Assembly (NCBI RefSeq): GCF_002836475.1
Contig: NZ_PJBJ01000023.1
Span: 372,001 to 436,000 of the forward strand
Length of the DNA stretch: 64,000 nt
Direction of reading: 5' to 3'
Origin: Flavobacterium sp. ALD4
Lineage (GTDB): Bacteria > Bacteroidota > Bacteroidia > Flavobacteriales > Flavobacteriaceae
In this document: piece after piece, positions 7,844-16,947 of the stretch
Layout: each line of letters begins with the position of its first letter
Position numbering within the stretch: the stretch's first letter is position 1
Made by a program: the position numbers and the translations under genes
The notes under the pieces: generated by a model
Database searches by the model: none
Seen by the model: only the letters and a program-made list of their open reading frames with translations
What the model was told of the DNA's origin: nothing

Positions 7844-8641
7844 ATGAAAACTAAGTCAAGAATAGCATCAATACTAAAAGCGAATAGTCTAGATTTTTCT
7901 AGTACGGGTATGCAAACTTTTGATTTATCTGAACTCAACCTTGCAACTAATCTGGAATTCCAACTACCAACCAATGTAAGATTGGGCCATTTAGTAGAAA
8001 AAATTGTTTCTGAATTAATTAAAGCATCTACCAACTACAAAGTGCTCTATGAAAACATTCAGGTAATTGAAGATAAAAAAACCATAGGTGAAATTGATTT
8101 TATTATTGAAGATGAAAAGACAAACCAGTTAATTCATATGGAGTTAGCCTATAAGTTTTATCTCTTTGACCCACACATTTCTTCGGAACCAATAAATAAC
8201 TGGATTGGCCCGAATAGAAATGATTCTTTGATAGAGAAATTAGAAAAGTTAAAAACAACGCAATTTCCTTTACTCTACCATAATCTTACTAAATCAATGT
8301 TTAATACTATAGCAATTGACGAAGTTTCTCAAGCGCTATGTTTATTAGTTTCCTTGTTTATTCCTTATGAATATAAAGGAAGCTTTAGCCCTATTTATGA
8401 AAAAGCAATAAAAGGCTACTATTTAAACATGGAAACATTTACTAGTCTTAATAATCCCGCAAAAACCTATTATATACCTTCAAAAAAGGAATGGGGCATC
8501 GCTCCATCTGAAAATGAAATATGGACCGACTTTAATGGTATAGAAAAACAGGTTAACACCAGTATTAAAGAGAAACAAGCCCCACTATGTTGGCAAAAAT
8601 ATAAGGATTCCTATTTAGCTTTTTTTATTGTTTGGTGGTAG
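7844..8641 (+). CDS. DUF1853 family protein
   Basis: 265 aa. Matches DUF1853 by LGHLVEKIVSELI near residue 47, GEIDFIIED near residue 81, IHMELAYKFYL near residue 100 and WIGPNRNDSLIEKLEKL near residue 122. The D...E-x-x-x-K arrangement (GEIDF...MELAYK) resembles a PD-(D/E)XK nuclease-like core; this is an inference, not an established activity. The C-terminus contains the WG-x-x-P (KKEWGIAPSENEIW) and W-rich end typical of the family. No signal peptide. It directly follows the transposase remnant, with 21 bp between that remnant's stop and this ATG. Confidence 0.75.
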   Translation: MKTKSRIASILKANSLDFSSTGMQTFDLSELNLATNLEFQLPTNVRLGHLVEKIVSELIKASTNYKVLYENIQVIEDKKTIGEIDFIIEDEKTNQLIHMELAYKFYLFDPHISSEPINNWIGPNRNDSLIEKLEKLKTTQFPLLYHNLTKSMFNTIAIDEVSQALCLLVSLFIPYEYKGSFSPIYEKAIKGYYLNMETFTSLNNPAKTYYIPSKKEWGIAPSENEIWTDFNGIEKQVNTSIKEKQAPLCWQKYKDSYLAFFIVWW

Positions 8642-8699
8642 GTTTAGTTAAAGTACTAAAAGATAAGTAGAAGGAGAAAGGTGAACTCCTTGAAAAAAA

Positions 8700-8835
8700 A
8701 ACGACCAAGCCGAGCCGGATATTGGCAATAATATGGAAAATCAGTCTACTTCCAAAAGGCTTTATACAACTATTTCACATTACGCGATTCTTTTAAATCT
8801 AGCAACTAAAATAACCTAACGAGACAATACTTCAC
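8700..8835. repeat. palindromic intergenic repeat, copy 7
   Basis: Aligns with copy 3: TCTACTTCCAAAA (about 8744), AGCAACTAAAATAACC and CCTAACGAGACAATAC (8815-8830), ending 45 bp before the FUSC gene. It also holds AAGCCGAGCCGG near 8710. Confidence 0.5.
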
Positions 8836-8874
8836 CTCAATTATTCTACCTTTAGGATCAAATTATAAACCCGC

Positions 8875-11133
8875 TTGAAAGAAAAACTCAAACAATTAGA
8901 ATTATTTTTAAAGAGCTCCAGCTTTGACCGAGGAATTCGAATTGGATTTGGGATTGCTGTTCCCCTTGCAGTGCTGTATCTTTTAGGGTATTCTGAATAT
9001 GCTCCAGCTGTTATTATCGGTGCTTTTTTAAATGCGCCAGGCGACATCCCGGGCAGCACTAAACGTAAAGTCAATGCTATTTTAGTCAGTATTGGATTAA
9101 CAATGGTTATTACAGCTATAATCCTATTTTCAAAACCTTTCCTACCCCTTTTATTGGTGGCACTTGCAATGATTACATTTGCTGTGTCGCTGCTTTCGGT
9201 TTATGGCTTTAGAGCATCTTTAGTGTCCTTTTCTGGCTTGTTGGCAATGGTAATAGCAATTGCCATTCAAAAAGAAACAGCGTATGATATTTTAGTTCAA
9301 GTTGCCTTAATGGGAGTTGGAGGTCTTTGGTATTTAGTCGTATCCTTTATTTTTCAAAAAATTGCGCCTGTAAAAGATCAGAATCAGCTATTGTCAGATA
9401 CGCTTCTCCTTATTGGTGAATACCTAAAAATACGAGCTAAATTATTAACAAAGAAAACCAAACGTGACGAACATCTTAAACAAAGCTTCGTCCTTCAACA
9501 TCAAATCAACGAAAAGCAAGAAACACTCCGAGAAACACTGCTTACCGCACGTAAACGTTCCGGACGTTCGCATTATGAAGAAAAACAACTATTAATCTTA
9601 CTCTCTTCTATTAATATCTTCGAATTGATAGAAGCAAAACATTTGGATTATAAAATGATTGATGCCATTTTTGGCGAGCATAAAGAATTTCTAAAAGCTT
9701 CCAAAAATCTGAGCAAAATCATGGGCAACCACCTCATCCGTTTGTCTGAATTATTGATTCAAAATGATAAAATACCAAATAAAGATAGTCTATTAAGTGC
9801 ATTAGCAGAAGCCAACGAATCTATCAAAAATTACCTCGATACAGTCAAATTACCTGAAGCGCGTGAAGGTGCTTTAGTATTGAAAAACCTATACGATTAC
9901 CAAGAGCAACTGCTACAAGAAATAAGAGTTATTAGACGTGTAATGGCCAATGTCAAAGAGGCTTCCAAAGTATCCTTAAAAAGACAAGATTCGAGTCAGT
10001 TTTTAACGCTCCAGGAATACAGACTGAATGTCCTTGTTCAAAATTTCAGTTTGGATTCCACCATGTTTAGACATTCATTGCGCCTTACCATTGCGATAGT
10101 ATTTGCCTATCTGTTAGGCTTTCTTTTTGACATCCAAAACACCTATTGGATTTTGCTGACCGTCATTGTTATTATGCGACCTAGCTATGGTCTAACCAAA
10201 GAGCGATCGAAAGATCGTATCATCGGTACACTCATTGGTGCTGCTATTGCTGTTGGTATTGTGCTGCTTACTCAAAATGTAGTGGTTTATGCAGTATTGG
10301 CATTTGTTTCATTGGTATTCGCATTTGCATTAATTCAGCAGAACTATAAGTTTGCCGCCGCATTGATCACCATTAGTATCATCTTTGTGTATTCCTTAAT
10401 CAATCCTAATGCCTTTGAAGTGATTCAATACCGCGTCATCGACACTATCATTGGAGCCACTATCGCTGTCGTTGCCAATTATATACTTTTGCCAAGTTGG
10501 GAAGCCAATAATCTAAAACAGGTACTTCTGAACGCTTTAAAAATGAACAAAGTATATCTTTTAGCAACACAAGAGTTGTATCAACATCCTTCTGAACACA
10601 AACTCTCCTATAGTTTGGCAAGGAAAGAAGCATTTCTTGCTATCAGTAATTTAAATGCTGCCTTCCAGCGATTGACCCAAGATCCAAAATCGAAACAGAA
10701 AGAATTTCAACTCATTTATGAAATTGTGACGCTTAACCAGACAATGGTTTCTGCCATCGCATCCATCGGTAATTTTATCAGTAATCATCAAACTACTCCT
10801 GCTTCCATAGAATTTAATGTACTCATCAAAAAAATCTCTAATACCTTACAAATGTCATTCGATAGTTTTGACGATACGCAAATAAAGAAAAAAGTTGCTG
10901 AAGAAGTTGCTGAAGCTGCAGAGGAAAAGTTGTTGGGTAAATACCAGCAATTATCAAATTTGCGAGATGAAAATATCAGATTGGGACACACCGAATTAGA
11001 TATAGAAACGCTTCATGGTCTTCAGGAAGCTTATTTGATTGCCAATCACATGACCTGGTTAAAATCCCTTTCAGAAAACCTACAAAAGGCAACGGAACGT
11101 TATCGTTCGGCTATTGTAGAGGACCAGCAGTAA
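8875..11133 (+). CDS. FUSC family (YccS/YhfK-like) inner-membrane protein
   Basis: 752 aa. The start is TTG 8875, since an in-frame TAA lies at 8866-8868 and no ATG precedes the first membrane block. Two repeats of membrane segments (about residues 22-160 and 400-545) are each followed by a long cytoplasmic alpha-helical region, the FUSC/YccS layout. The second repeat contains the family signature region NTYWILLTVIVIMRPSYGLTKERSKDRIIGT. Related proteins are aromatic-acid or fusaric-acid efflux components, but the substrate here is unknown. The C-terminal helical tail (about 560-752) has coiled-coil-like Glu/Lys patterns. No membrane-fusion or outer-membrane partner is adjacent, so it may act alone. 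Confidence 0.85.
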   Translation: MKEKLKQLELFLKSSSFDRGIRIGFGIAVPLAVLYLLGYSEYAPAVIIGAFLNAPGDIPGSTKRKVNAILVSIGLTMVITAIILFSKPFLPLLLVALAMITFAVSLLSVYGFRASLVSFSGLLAMVIAIAIQKETAYDILVQVALMGVGGLWYLVVSFIFQKIAPVKDQNQLLSDTLLLIGEYLKIRAKLLTKKTKRDEHLKQSFVLQHQINEKQETLRETLLTARKRSGRSHYEEKQLLILLSSINIFELIEAKHLDYKMIDAIFGEHKEFLKASKNLSKIMGNHLIRLSELLIQNDKIPNKDSLLSALAEANESIKNYLDTVKLPEAREGALVLKNLYDYQEQLLQEIRVIRRVMANVKEASKVSLKRQDSSQFLTLQEYRLNVLVQNFSLDSTMFRHSLRLTIAIVFAYLLGFLFDIQNTYWILLTVIVIMRPSYGLTKERSKDRIIGTLIGAAIAVGIVLLTQNVVVYAVLAFVSLVFAFALIQQNYKFAAALITISIIFVYSLINPNAFEVIQYRVIDTIIGATIAVVANYILLPSWEANNLKQVLLNALKMNKVYLLATQELYQHPSEHKLSYSLARKEAFLAISNLNAAFQRLTQDPKSKQKEFQLIYEIVTLNQTMVSAIASIGNFISNHQTTPASIEFNVLIKKISNTLQMSFDSFDDTQIKKKVAEEVAEAAEEKLLGKYQQLSNLRDENIRLGHTELDIETLHGLQEAYLIANHMTWLKSLSENLQKATERYRSAIVEDQQ

Positions 11134-11484
11134 TTTTATTGGGTTTTAGTAAATAACTCCCAACATTATTTTCAGCACTACTATAGCACTTCCTTACGAA
11201 ATGAATTTAGCACTTATCAATATCATCTTTTATCTAGTTTAGTATATATTCAGTCCTAATCCTATTTGAAACTTGAATTGCCGAAGACGCAAAAAAAATA
11301 ACTCATAAATTACGAATTAGTTACGTCTTATAATTGCCGCTTACTAATATTTGGTTTATCCTATTCCGGAATTGGAACTTTCTTTTAATCGAATATCAAT
11401 TGTTCTTTCTTGACAATTAACCTCTTCATTACCTTCATTAAATTTGCCTCTTTTGTTTTCTGACAAACCCAATTCATTTTAGAA
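11134..11484. other. spacer, nothing clear
   Basis: 350 bp between two convergent genes. No coding frame, no strong hairpin with a T-tail and no recognisable remnant. Confidence 0.4.
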
Positions 11485-12132
11485 TCAATGCGAAGCAACC
11501 GCCAATAAAATGGCTACGTAATGACATATAGCAGCTGCGAGCACAAAAAAATGCCAGACAGCATGGCTGTAACGGTATTTCTTCCAAAAGTAAAAAACAA
11601 CACCCATTAGGTAAAGTGCGGCTCCAATTAGAATCATTGTGAGGATATTGGAAGGAATACTTTCGAAGAAAGTACGTCCGCCAGCAACCATAATCAAACC
11701 CATTGCTATGTAAATTATCGTAGAAAAAATCTGCCATTTTCCTATAAAAAAAATCTTATAAATGATTCCCAATGCCGTAAGACCCCACAAAACCGATAGC
11801 AACGTTATACCAAAAGAACCAGGCATATACATGAGTAAAAACGGAGTGTAAGTACCCGCTATCAAAAAATAAATACTGATGTGATCAAGAATTTCAAGTG
11901 TGCGTTTTGCCTGAGCATGCTGAATTCCGTGGTAGAGTGTAGAAAAAGTAAAAAGTTGTAAAAAACAAAAACCATATATAGCGGCACCAATAATACTAGG
12001 AGTGTTATCACTTTTAATGGCAAATGTAATTAGAATAGGAATACTTACAATACCGAAAATAATTCCAAAACCATGTACGATGCTGTTTACAAGTTCTTGC
12101 CTGATTTGTATATTTGAATCCTGATTTTGCAT
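11485..12132 (-). CDS. trhA: hemolysin III / TrhA family membrane protein
   Basis: 215 aa, seven predicted membrane helices, member of the PAQR/hemolysin III (YqfA/TrhA) family. Family residues are visible: NSIVHGFG near residue 16, STLYHGIQHAQAKRTLEILDHISIYFLIAGTYTPF (residues about 64-98, with the conserved H...D-H...AGTYTP pattern), and SHAVWHFFVLAAAICHYVAI near the C-terminus supplying the remaining His residues of the metal site. The role in E. coli is membrane-energetics homeostasis. Lone gene on the minus strand. Confidence 0.92.
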   Translation of the reverse strand: MQNQDSNIQIRQELVNSIVHGFGIIFGIVSIPILITFAIKSDNTPSIIGAAIYGFCFLQLFTFSTLYHGIQHAQAKRTLEILDHISIYFLIAGTYTPFLLMYMPGSFGITLLSVLWGLTALGIIYKIFFIGKWQIFSTIIYIAMGLIMVAGGRTFFESIPSNILTMILIGAALYLMGVVFYFWKKYRYSHAVWHFFVLAAAICHYVAILLAVASH

Positions 12133-12787
12133 AAAATTGATTTGACAAGGCTTATTGTTTTACCCTTTTTGTAAAATTACTTAAATCTAATCCTAACTTA
12201 GTTCTATTGGCTATCTAATTTACCGTTTTCTTACTATCTATTCTACTTCCAAGAGATCTCTTCTAATGCTCCCGGATGAATCCTTTCGTGTAGTTCTCGT
12301 AAACACTAATTTTCTATATTTACTTAATAACCCTGTTTTTTTTTTTAAGTAATGAGTAGTAATTATGAAGATAGAAACCGATGAAAAAAACATGATTCTC
12401 AACAACCTTTTTTTACAAAAAGCAACAAAAATAAATTCAAGATAGTAATAGGTATAGTTCTATTAATGGGCTTCTTACTCCCTGGTCCCGCGCGAACCCT
12501 TTCGTTTAGTAATCATAAACCAACACGACCATAAAAATTATATAATAATCTTGATTAGTATTACGAGAGTCCGCTCCTACTCACTAATTACAAGCAAGTT
12601 ATTATCGTCTCTTATTACTTTAAAAAACCATGCGCTTACCTTAAAATTATTGTTCTACCCTTCGGGATAAACTGGAATTGACAATTTTCCTTCAAGACAT
12701 ACAACAGGCACAAACAATAACCTTTGAGCTGTATCAAGCTAGTAATAAAAATGTAGTAAACATGCTAACAACAACTACCTTTGTTTC
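12133..12787. other. spacer with element end and promoter
   Basis: Holds the second Y1-element 5' flank (12269-12358), a short dead frame after it, and the promoter module of the next gene. Around 12440-12485 a hydrophobic run (FKIVIGIVLLMGFLLPG) is readable and stops where the second CCCGCGCGAACC block begins (12487), as if a membrane-protein gene had been cut by the repeat. I could not assign that run to a family. Confidence 0.35.
12269..12391 (+). pseudogene. Y1-element 5' flank with dead start (copy B)
   Basis: CTCCCGGATGAATCCTTTCG, then CACTAATTTTCTATATTTA (12304-12322), a T-run, and ATGAGTAGTAATTATGAAG (12352 on). The same order occurs at 7597-7690. The ATG opens only 10 codons (MSSNYEDRNR) before TGA at 12382-12384, and no later transposase sequence is visible, so only the left end survives. 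A third partial copy of the CCCGCGCGAA...CTTTCGT block is at 12487-12508. Confidence 0.5.
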
Positions 12788-12790
12788 ATG
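12733..12790 (+). promoter_or_regulatory. promoter module, probably leaderless
   Basis: TACCTTTG at 12776-12783 matches the Bacteroidota -7 consensus TAnnTTTG. The ATG at 12788 begins only 5 nt after the box, so transcription should start at or next to the start codon. About 60 bp including the box are repeated at 18407-18464. No clear TTG -33 box at the usual spacing. Confidence 0.55.
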
Positions 12791-13975
12791 AGAAAACAAA
12801 TTGCTATTATAGGTGGCGGACCATCAGCTTTTTTATTGGCTGCTTTTTTAGATCCCGAAAAATTTACTATTACCATCTATGAAAAAAACAAAACAGCTGG
12901 TCGTAAATTTTTAGTTGCCGGTAAGGGTGGTTTCAACTTAACTCATTCAGAACCGATTGAACAGCTTATTAAACGGTACACACCAGATGATTTTTTAGAC
13001 AAAGCGCTACTGACCTTCACCAATACTGATTTTAGAAATTGGCTCGACCAAATTGGGGTTCCAACATACATAGGAAGCAGTAATAGAGTATATCCAAAAG
13101 AAGGGATTAAACCTATTGAGGTACTGCATGCCATTCTCAAATCTCTCAAAGAAAAAGGAATTATTTTTAAATATGAACATACTTTTTCTGATTGGGGCAA
13201 TACTAATAACCCGATTATCAATAACAAAACAATACAAACAGATTATACCGTCTTTTCTTTAGGCGGAGGCAGTTGGAAAGTTACTGGATCTGATGGAAAC
13301 TGGCTTGATACTTTTTCTAAAAAAGGAATCAAAACAAAAGCATTTCAAGCATCAAACTGCGGTTATCAAATTGACTGGAAAACTGATTTTATTCAAAAGC
13401 ACGAAGGAACTCCTTTAAAAAACATTGCTATTTCTTGCAATAACGTTACTCAAAAAGGAGAAGCAATTATTACTAAGTTTGGATTAGAAGGAAATTCTAT
13501 TTACGGACTGAGCCCACAGATTAGAGAGCAGTTGGATACAAATTTAAAAGCAATCGTTAGTATTGATTTTAAACCTTCACTAACATTAGAAGATGTGCAT
13601 TCTAAAATAAAATTATCTAAATATAGAAATACTACTGATATCTTAAAAAAAGAAATCAAACTAAGTACATCTCAAATCGATCTATTAAAAATATACCTGT
13701 CTAAAGAGTCTTATTTGAATACAGAATTAGTAACGAGACAAATCAAAAATTTTCCTTTAGAAATAATAAATAAGGTATCTATTGATGAAGCAATTTCTAC
13801 CGTTGGAGGAATTGATTTAAATGCGGTTTCTAAAAATTTTGAACTTACAACAATGTCCAATCAATTTTGTATTGGCGAAATGTTAGATTGGGACACTCCA
13901 ACTGGTGGTTATCTATTGCAAGCTTGCGCAAGTACTGGTGTATTTTTAGCTAATTATTTAAATAAAAATAATTAA
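12788..13975 (+). CDS. HI0933-type flavoprotein (BaiN-like NAD(P)/FAD oxidoreductase)
   Basis: 395 aa FAD-binding oxidoreductase of the HI0933/YhiN family. The N-terminal dinucleotide motif is IAIIGGGPSAFLLAAFL (residues about 5-21); KNKTAGRKFLVAGKGGFNLTHSE (about 35-57) is the family's second signature; FSLGGGSWKVTGSDGNW (about 157-173) and the C-terminal GGYLLQACASTGVFLANYL complete the FAD site. The middle region is the substrate cap. Physiological substrate unknown; family names such as aminoacetone oxidase or BaiN are not transferable with confidence. Apparently translated from a leaderless transcript. Confidence 0.85.
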   Translation: MRKQIAIIGGGPSAFLLAAFLDPEKFTITIYEKNKTAGRKFLVAGKGGFNLTHSEPIEQLIKRYTPDDFLDKALLTFTNTDFRNWLDQIGVPTYIGSSNRVYPKEGIKPIEVLHAILKSLKEKGIIFKYEHTFSDWGNTNNPIINNKTIQTDYTVFSLGGGSWKVTGSDGNWLDTFSKKGIKTKAFQASNCGYQIDWKTDFIQKHEGTPLKNIAISCNNVTQKGEAIITKFGLEGNSIYGLSPQIREQLDTNLKAIVSIDFKPSLTLEDVHSKIKLSKYRNTTDILKKEIKLSTSQIDLLKIYLSKESYLNTELVTRQIKNFPLEIINKVSIDEAISTVGGIDLNAVSKNFELTTMSNQFCIGEMLDWDTPTGGYLLQACASTGVFLANYLNKNN

Positions 13976-14447
13976 AAACGAGCTTATCAAGTTTAAATTT
14001 AGTTTTGAGTTTGAGTTTTTCAGCTTCATTTAAATCCGAAATTTATTTTACTTCTCTAAAAATGCAGAATTGATAACTAGTATAGATAAATCGATTACTG
14101 CTAAAATTGTTCCAAGTAATACTTACAATCAATTAATAGAAAGTAGTCATTCAATAACTAAATCACATAAAAGAGAAAATAAAAAGGGCATAATAATATG
14201 CATAAAATAGAACTACTAAGCTTAAGCTTCAAAGTTTTTTTCTTGTGTACTATGTACTATAAATTTCTAATTTGCCTTTTAAAACTCATACGTTAAAAAT
14301 ATAAAAATTCAGCTTTGTGTCAATACGAAAAAACAGTATCTTGTTGCACCATACGTTCATAAAAAATGCCGTTATATCTATACCTACTTGACATGACTAA
14401 CATAAAGCTTTGTAACATTGAATCAAGATGACAAACACTAACACAAA
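13976..14447. other. spacer with unassigned open stretch
   Basis: About 14045-14209 on the plus strand is open for some 50 codons without a start (SKNAELITSIDKSITAK...KKGIIICIK, stop TAG). It could be the tail of a dead gene. It vaguely recalls the end of zinc-binding dehydrogenases, but the match is too weak to call. The rest shows nothing. Confidence 0.3.
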
Positions 14448-16226
14448 ATGAAAATTACAAAAGACAGTTTCTTTATTTCCTTTCTCATATTTACTATTTT
14501 AATTTTGATCGTGGTATTCTCGCTAAAGAATATTTATGATTTAAATAATAATTCTAATAAGGTTATTCATACCTACGAGGTGCAGATGGATTTGGCTAAC
14601 AATCTTTCATTGTTAAAAGATATTGAAACTGGTGCAAGGGGTTTTGCCTTGACAGGGAATAAAGCTTACATAGAACCTAATGCTCTGGCAAAGCCAAAAA
14701 TTAAGAAAAACATTTTGCATTTACAGAACTTGATTAAAGATAACCCGATTCAAGAAATAAAATTGGATTCGCTTAAACATCTTATTAACTTGAAAATTGC
14801 ATCAAGTCTCGAAATTATTACTGTGAGGGAGCAGGTTGGTTTAAATGCAGCAATTGAAATCATTTCTACGCAGAAAGGCAAACGAATAATGGACGAGATT
14901 CGAAAACTCTCCTATAACATGGATAAATTAGAAGAAAAATCATTACGTGATAAAAATAAAATTGCCGTTGACAGTTATTTCCTTGCTCAACTTTATGTTG
15001 TTTTAGGAGGTATTATCTCCATATTAATTGCAACCTTCTTAATGATTATTAATAACAAATCTTTAAAACTGAAAAAACACCTTCTAAAATCGGAAGAAGT
15101 ATTAACCGTTGCATTGTCTTCCAAACAACAATTTTTAGCCAACATGAGCCATGAAATTCGCACACCAATGAACGCAATTCTTGGATTTACTAAGATTCTA
15201 TTGAAAACAGATTTAGCACCAAAGCAAAAAGAATATTTGGATGCTATAAAAACCAGTAGCGATGGATTAATCATACTCATTAATGATATACTAGATTTAG
15301 CAAAAGTAGATGCAGGGAAAATGACATTTGAAGAAATACCTTTCAAAATGGAATCGTCGATATCAAGTATGATTCAGGTGTTTAATGTAAAAATTAAGGA
15401 AAAGAATTTAGAGCTAGTTAAAGAATATGATCACAAAATTCCAGAAGTGTTACTAGGCGATAAAGTACGTTTGCACCAAATCCTTTTAAACCTTTTGGGT
15501 AATGCTGTAAAGTTTACAACAAAAGGAAAAATTACCGTAGCTGTTCGTTTGTTGACTGAAGATAAAGATGAAGTACGCATTGAGTTTGCAATCTCCGACA
15601 CAGGAATAGGAATATCAGAAGATAAATTAGAATACATTTTTGAAAACTTTCAACAGGCAACAAGTTCGTCTTCAAGAATATTTGGAGGAACAGGATTAGG
15701 ACTTGGCATCAGTAAACAATTGGTGGAACAACAAGGAGGAACTATTTCGGTAAAAAGTAAAGTTGATGAAGGGGCAACGTTTAGTTTCACTTTAAGCTTT
15801 AAAAAAACCAATGCAGAAATTAAACACGAGACTATAGAGTTAGAATTAGATGAGGAAATCAAGGTCATAAAAGTATTATTGGTTGAAGATATTAAACTCA
15901 ATCAATTATTGATGAAAATAATTTTGGAAGATTTCAACTTCGAATATGACATTGCTGACAATGGAAAAATTGCCGTTGAGAAACTACAAACAGAATCTTA
16001 CGATATTATTTTGATGGACTTGCAGATGCCAGAAATGAACGGGTTTGAAGCCACAGAATATATTCGCAACACGATGAATTTAAAAATTCCAATCATCGCT
16101 TTAACAGCAGATGTAACAACCGTTGATGTAGAAAAATGCAAAGCAATAGGAATGAATGACTATATTTCAAAACCACTTGACGAGAGAGTTTTATATACTA
16201 AAATCATTGAATTAGTAGAAGTCTGA
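14448..16226 (+). CDS. CHASE3 hybrid sensor histidine kinase / response regulator
   Basis: 592 aa. Order: TM1 (about 9-27); periplasmic CHASE3-like sensor (about 35-172, with DIETGARGFALTGNKAYIEP); TM2 (about 178-202); HisKA with phospho-acceptor His235 in MSHEIRTPMNAILGF; HATPase_c with the N box LLGNAVKF, DTGIGIS and GTGLGLGISKQLV; and a C-terminal receiver domain with phospho-acceptor Asp524 in ILMDLQMPEMNG and the TAD/Lys region ALTAD...YISKPLD. It has no separate output domain, so signalling presumably passes by phosphorelay to an HPt or regulator elsewhere. Ligand unknown. Single gene. Confidence 0.92.
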   Translation: MKITKDSFFISFLIFTILILIVVFSLKNIYDLNNNSNKVIHTYEVQMDLANNLSLLKDIETGARGFALTGNKAYIEPNALAKPKIKKNILHLQNLIKDNPIQEIKLDSLKHLINLKIASSLEIITVREQVGLNAAIEIISTQKGKRIMDEIRKLSYNMDKLEEKSLRDKNKIAVDSYFLAQLYVVLGGIISILIATFLMIINNKSLKLKKHLLKSEEVLTVALSSKQQFLANMSHEIRTPMNAILGFTKILLKTDLAPKQKEYLDAIKTSSDGLIILINDILDLAKVDAGKMTFEEIPFKMESSISSMIQVFNVKIKEKNLELVKEYDHKIPEVLLGDKVRLHQILLNLLGNAVKFTTKGKITVAVRLLTEDKDEVRIEFAISDTGIGISEDKLEYIFENFQQATSSSSRIFGGTGLGLGISKQLVEQQGGTISVKSKVDEGATFSFTLSFKKTNAEIKHETIELELDEEIKVIKVLLVEDIKLNQLLMKIILEDFNFEYDIADNGKIAVEKLQTESYDIILMDLQMPEMNGFEATEYIRNTMNLKIPIIALTADVTTVDVEKCKAIGMNDYISKPLDERVLYTKIIELVEV

Positions 16227-16398
16227 ACATATGACAAAGGTTTAGGCAGCCAGAAAGGTAGTACATAATTAAACTTTGGCAAATATGCGAGTCAAGTGCT
16301 GTTTTAGAGCTTTGCGCATCTAAGCAACAGTTGTTATAAGCTAATAGTTGTATTCTAAATCGTCAATACCCAAGCCTTAATATATTTTACCAAGCACT

Positions 16399-16806
16399 AT
16401 GAATACCATGAAAGAAATCGACAAAATAGCTTTTATTGAAATCCAAAAAGGGAAAATATTAAGTACCAAGTCTAAAGGAAAAACTAAATATTACATTCCT
16501 GGCGGAAAACGTGAAAGCGGAGAGAGTGATGAACAAACGCTAATAAGAGAAATAGCAGAAGAATTAAGCGTTACTATAATCCCAAATACGGCTGAATATA
16601 TTGGAACATTTTCAGCGCAATCTGACGGAGAAAAAGAAGGAATAAATGTGATTATGACATGTTACAAAGCAAAATATTCTGGGAATTTAAAAGCTAATAG
16701 TGAAATTGAGGAAATAAAATGGTTGAATTACAAGGACCTTGCTATTATCTCTGAAGTTGATAAAAAAATCTTCTCCTTTCTTAATGAAAAAGGAGAGCTG
16801 AAATAA
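16399..16806 (+). CDS. Nudix hydrolase
   Basis: 135 aa (or 132 from the ATG at 16408). The full Nudix box GGKRESGESDEQTLIREIAEEL (from residue 35) carries the G-x5-E-x7-RE-x2-EE pattern that binds Mg2+ and hydrolyses nucleoside-diphosphate-X substrates. EIKWLNYKDLA near the C-terminus fits the short YfcD/ADP-ribose-type members. Cytoplasmic. The upstream 170 bp contains an AAGCAACAGTTGTTATAAGC palindromic patch like the other accessory spacers. Confidence 0.88.
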   Translation: MNTMKEIDKIAFIEIQKGKILSTKSKGKTKYYIPGGKRESGESDEQTLIREIAEELSVTIIPNTAEYIGTFSAQSDGEKEGINVIMTCYKAKYSGNLKANSEIEEIKWLNYKDLAIISEVDKKIFSFLNEKGELK

Positions 16807-16947
16807 AAAATGTATTATAAAAACTGTTTCCGAATTTTGTAGTCAATACGAGCATTAATTTTCATACCTAAGGTTTTTTCTTACCGGAAAAAGATTAGTT
16901 TTCATCATCGACAACATGTAACCGTGAATAATAATTGAATACAAAAA

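Noticed and set aside
4985-8835. Classical integron attC sites
   Set aside because: The terminal motifs fit only GTTR of the GTTRRRY core and no integrase is present in the window; kept only as a cassette-like hypothesis.
12430-12486. CreD-like membrane-protein fragment
   Set aside because: Only about 17 hydrophobic residues are readable; too little for a family call.
14045-14209. C-terminal tail of a zinc-binding dehydrogenase
   Set aside because: Similarity is limited to a short Gly-Lys-Ile pattern at the end; not enough for a pseudogene call.
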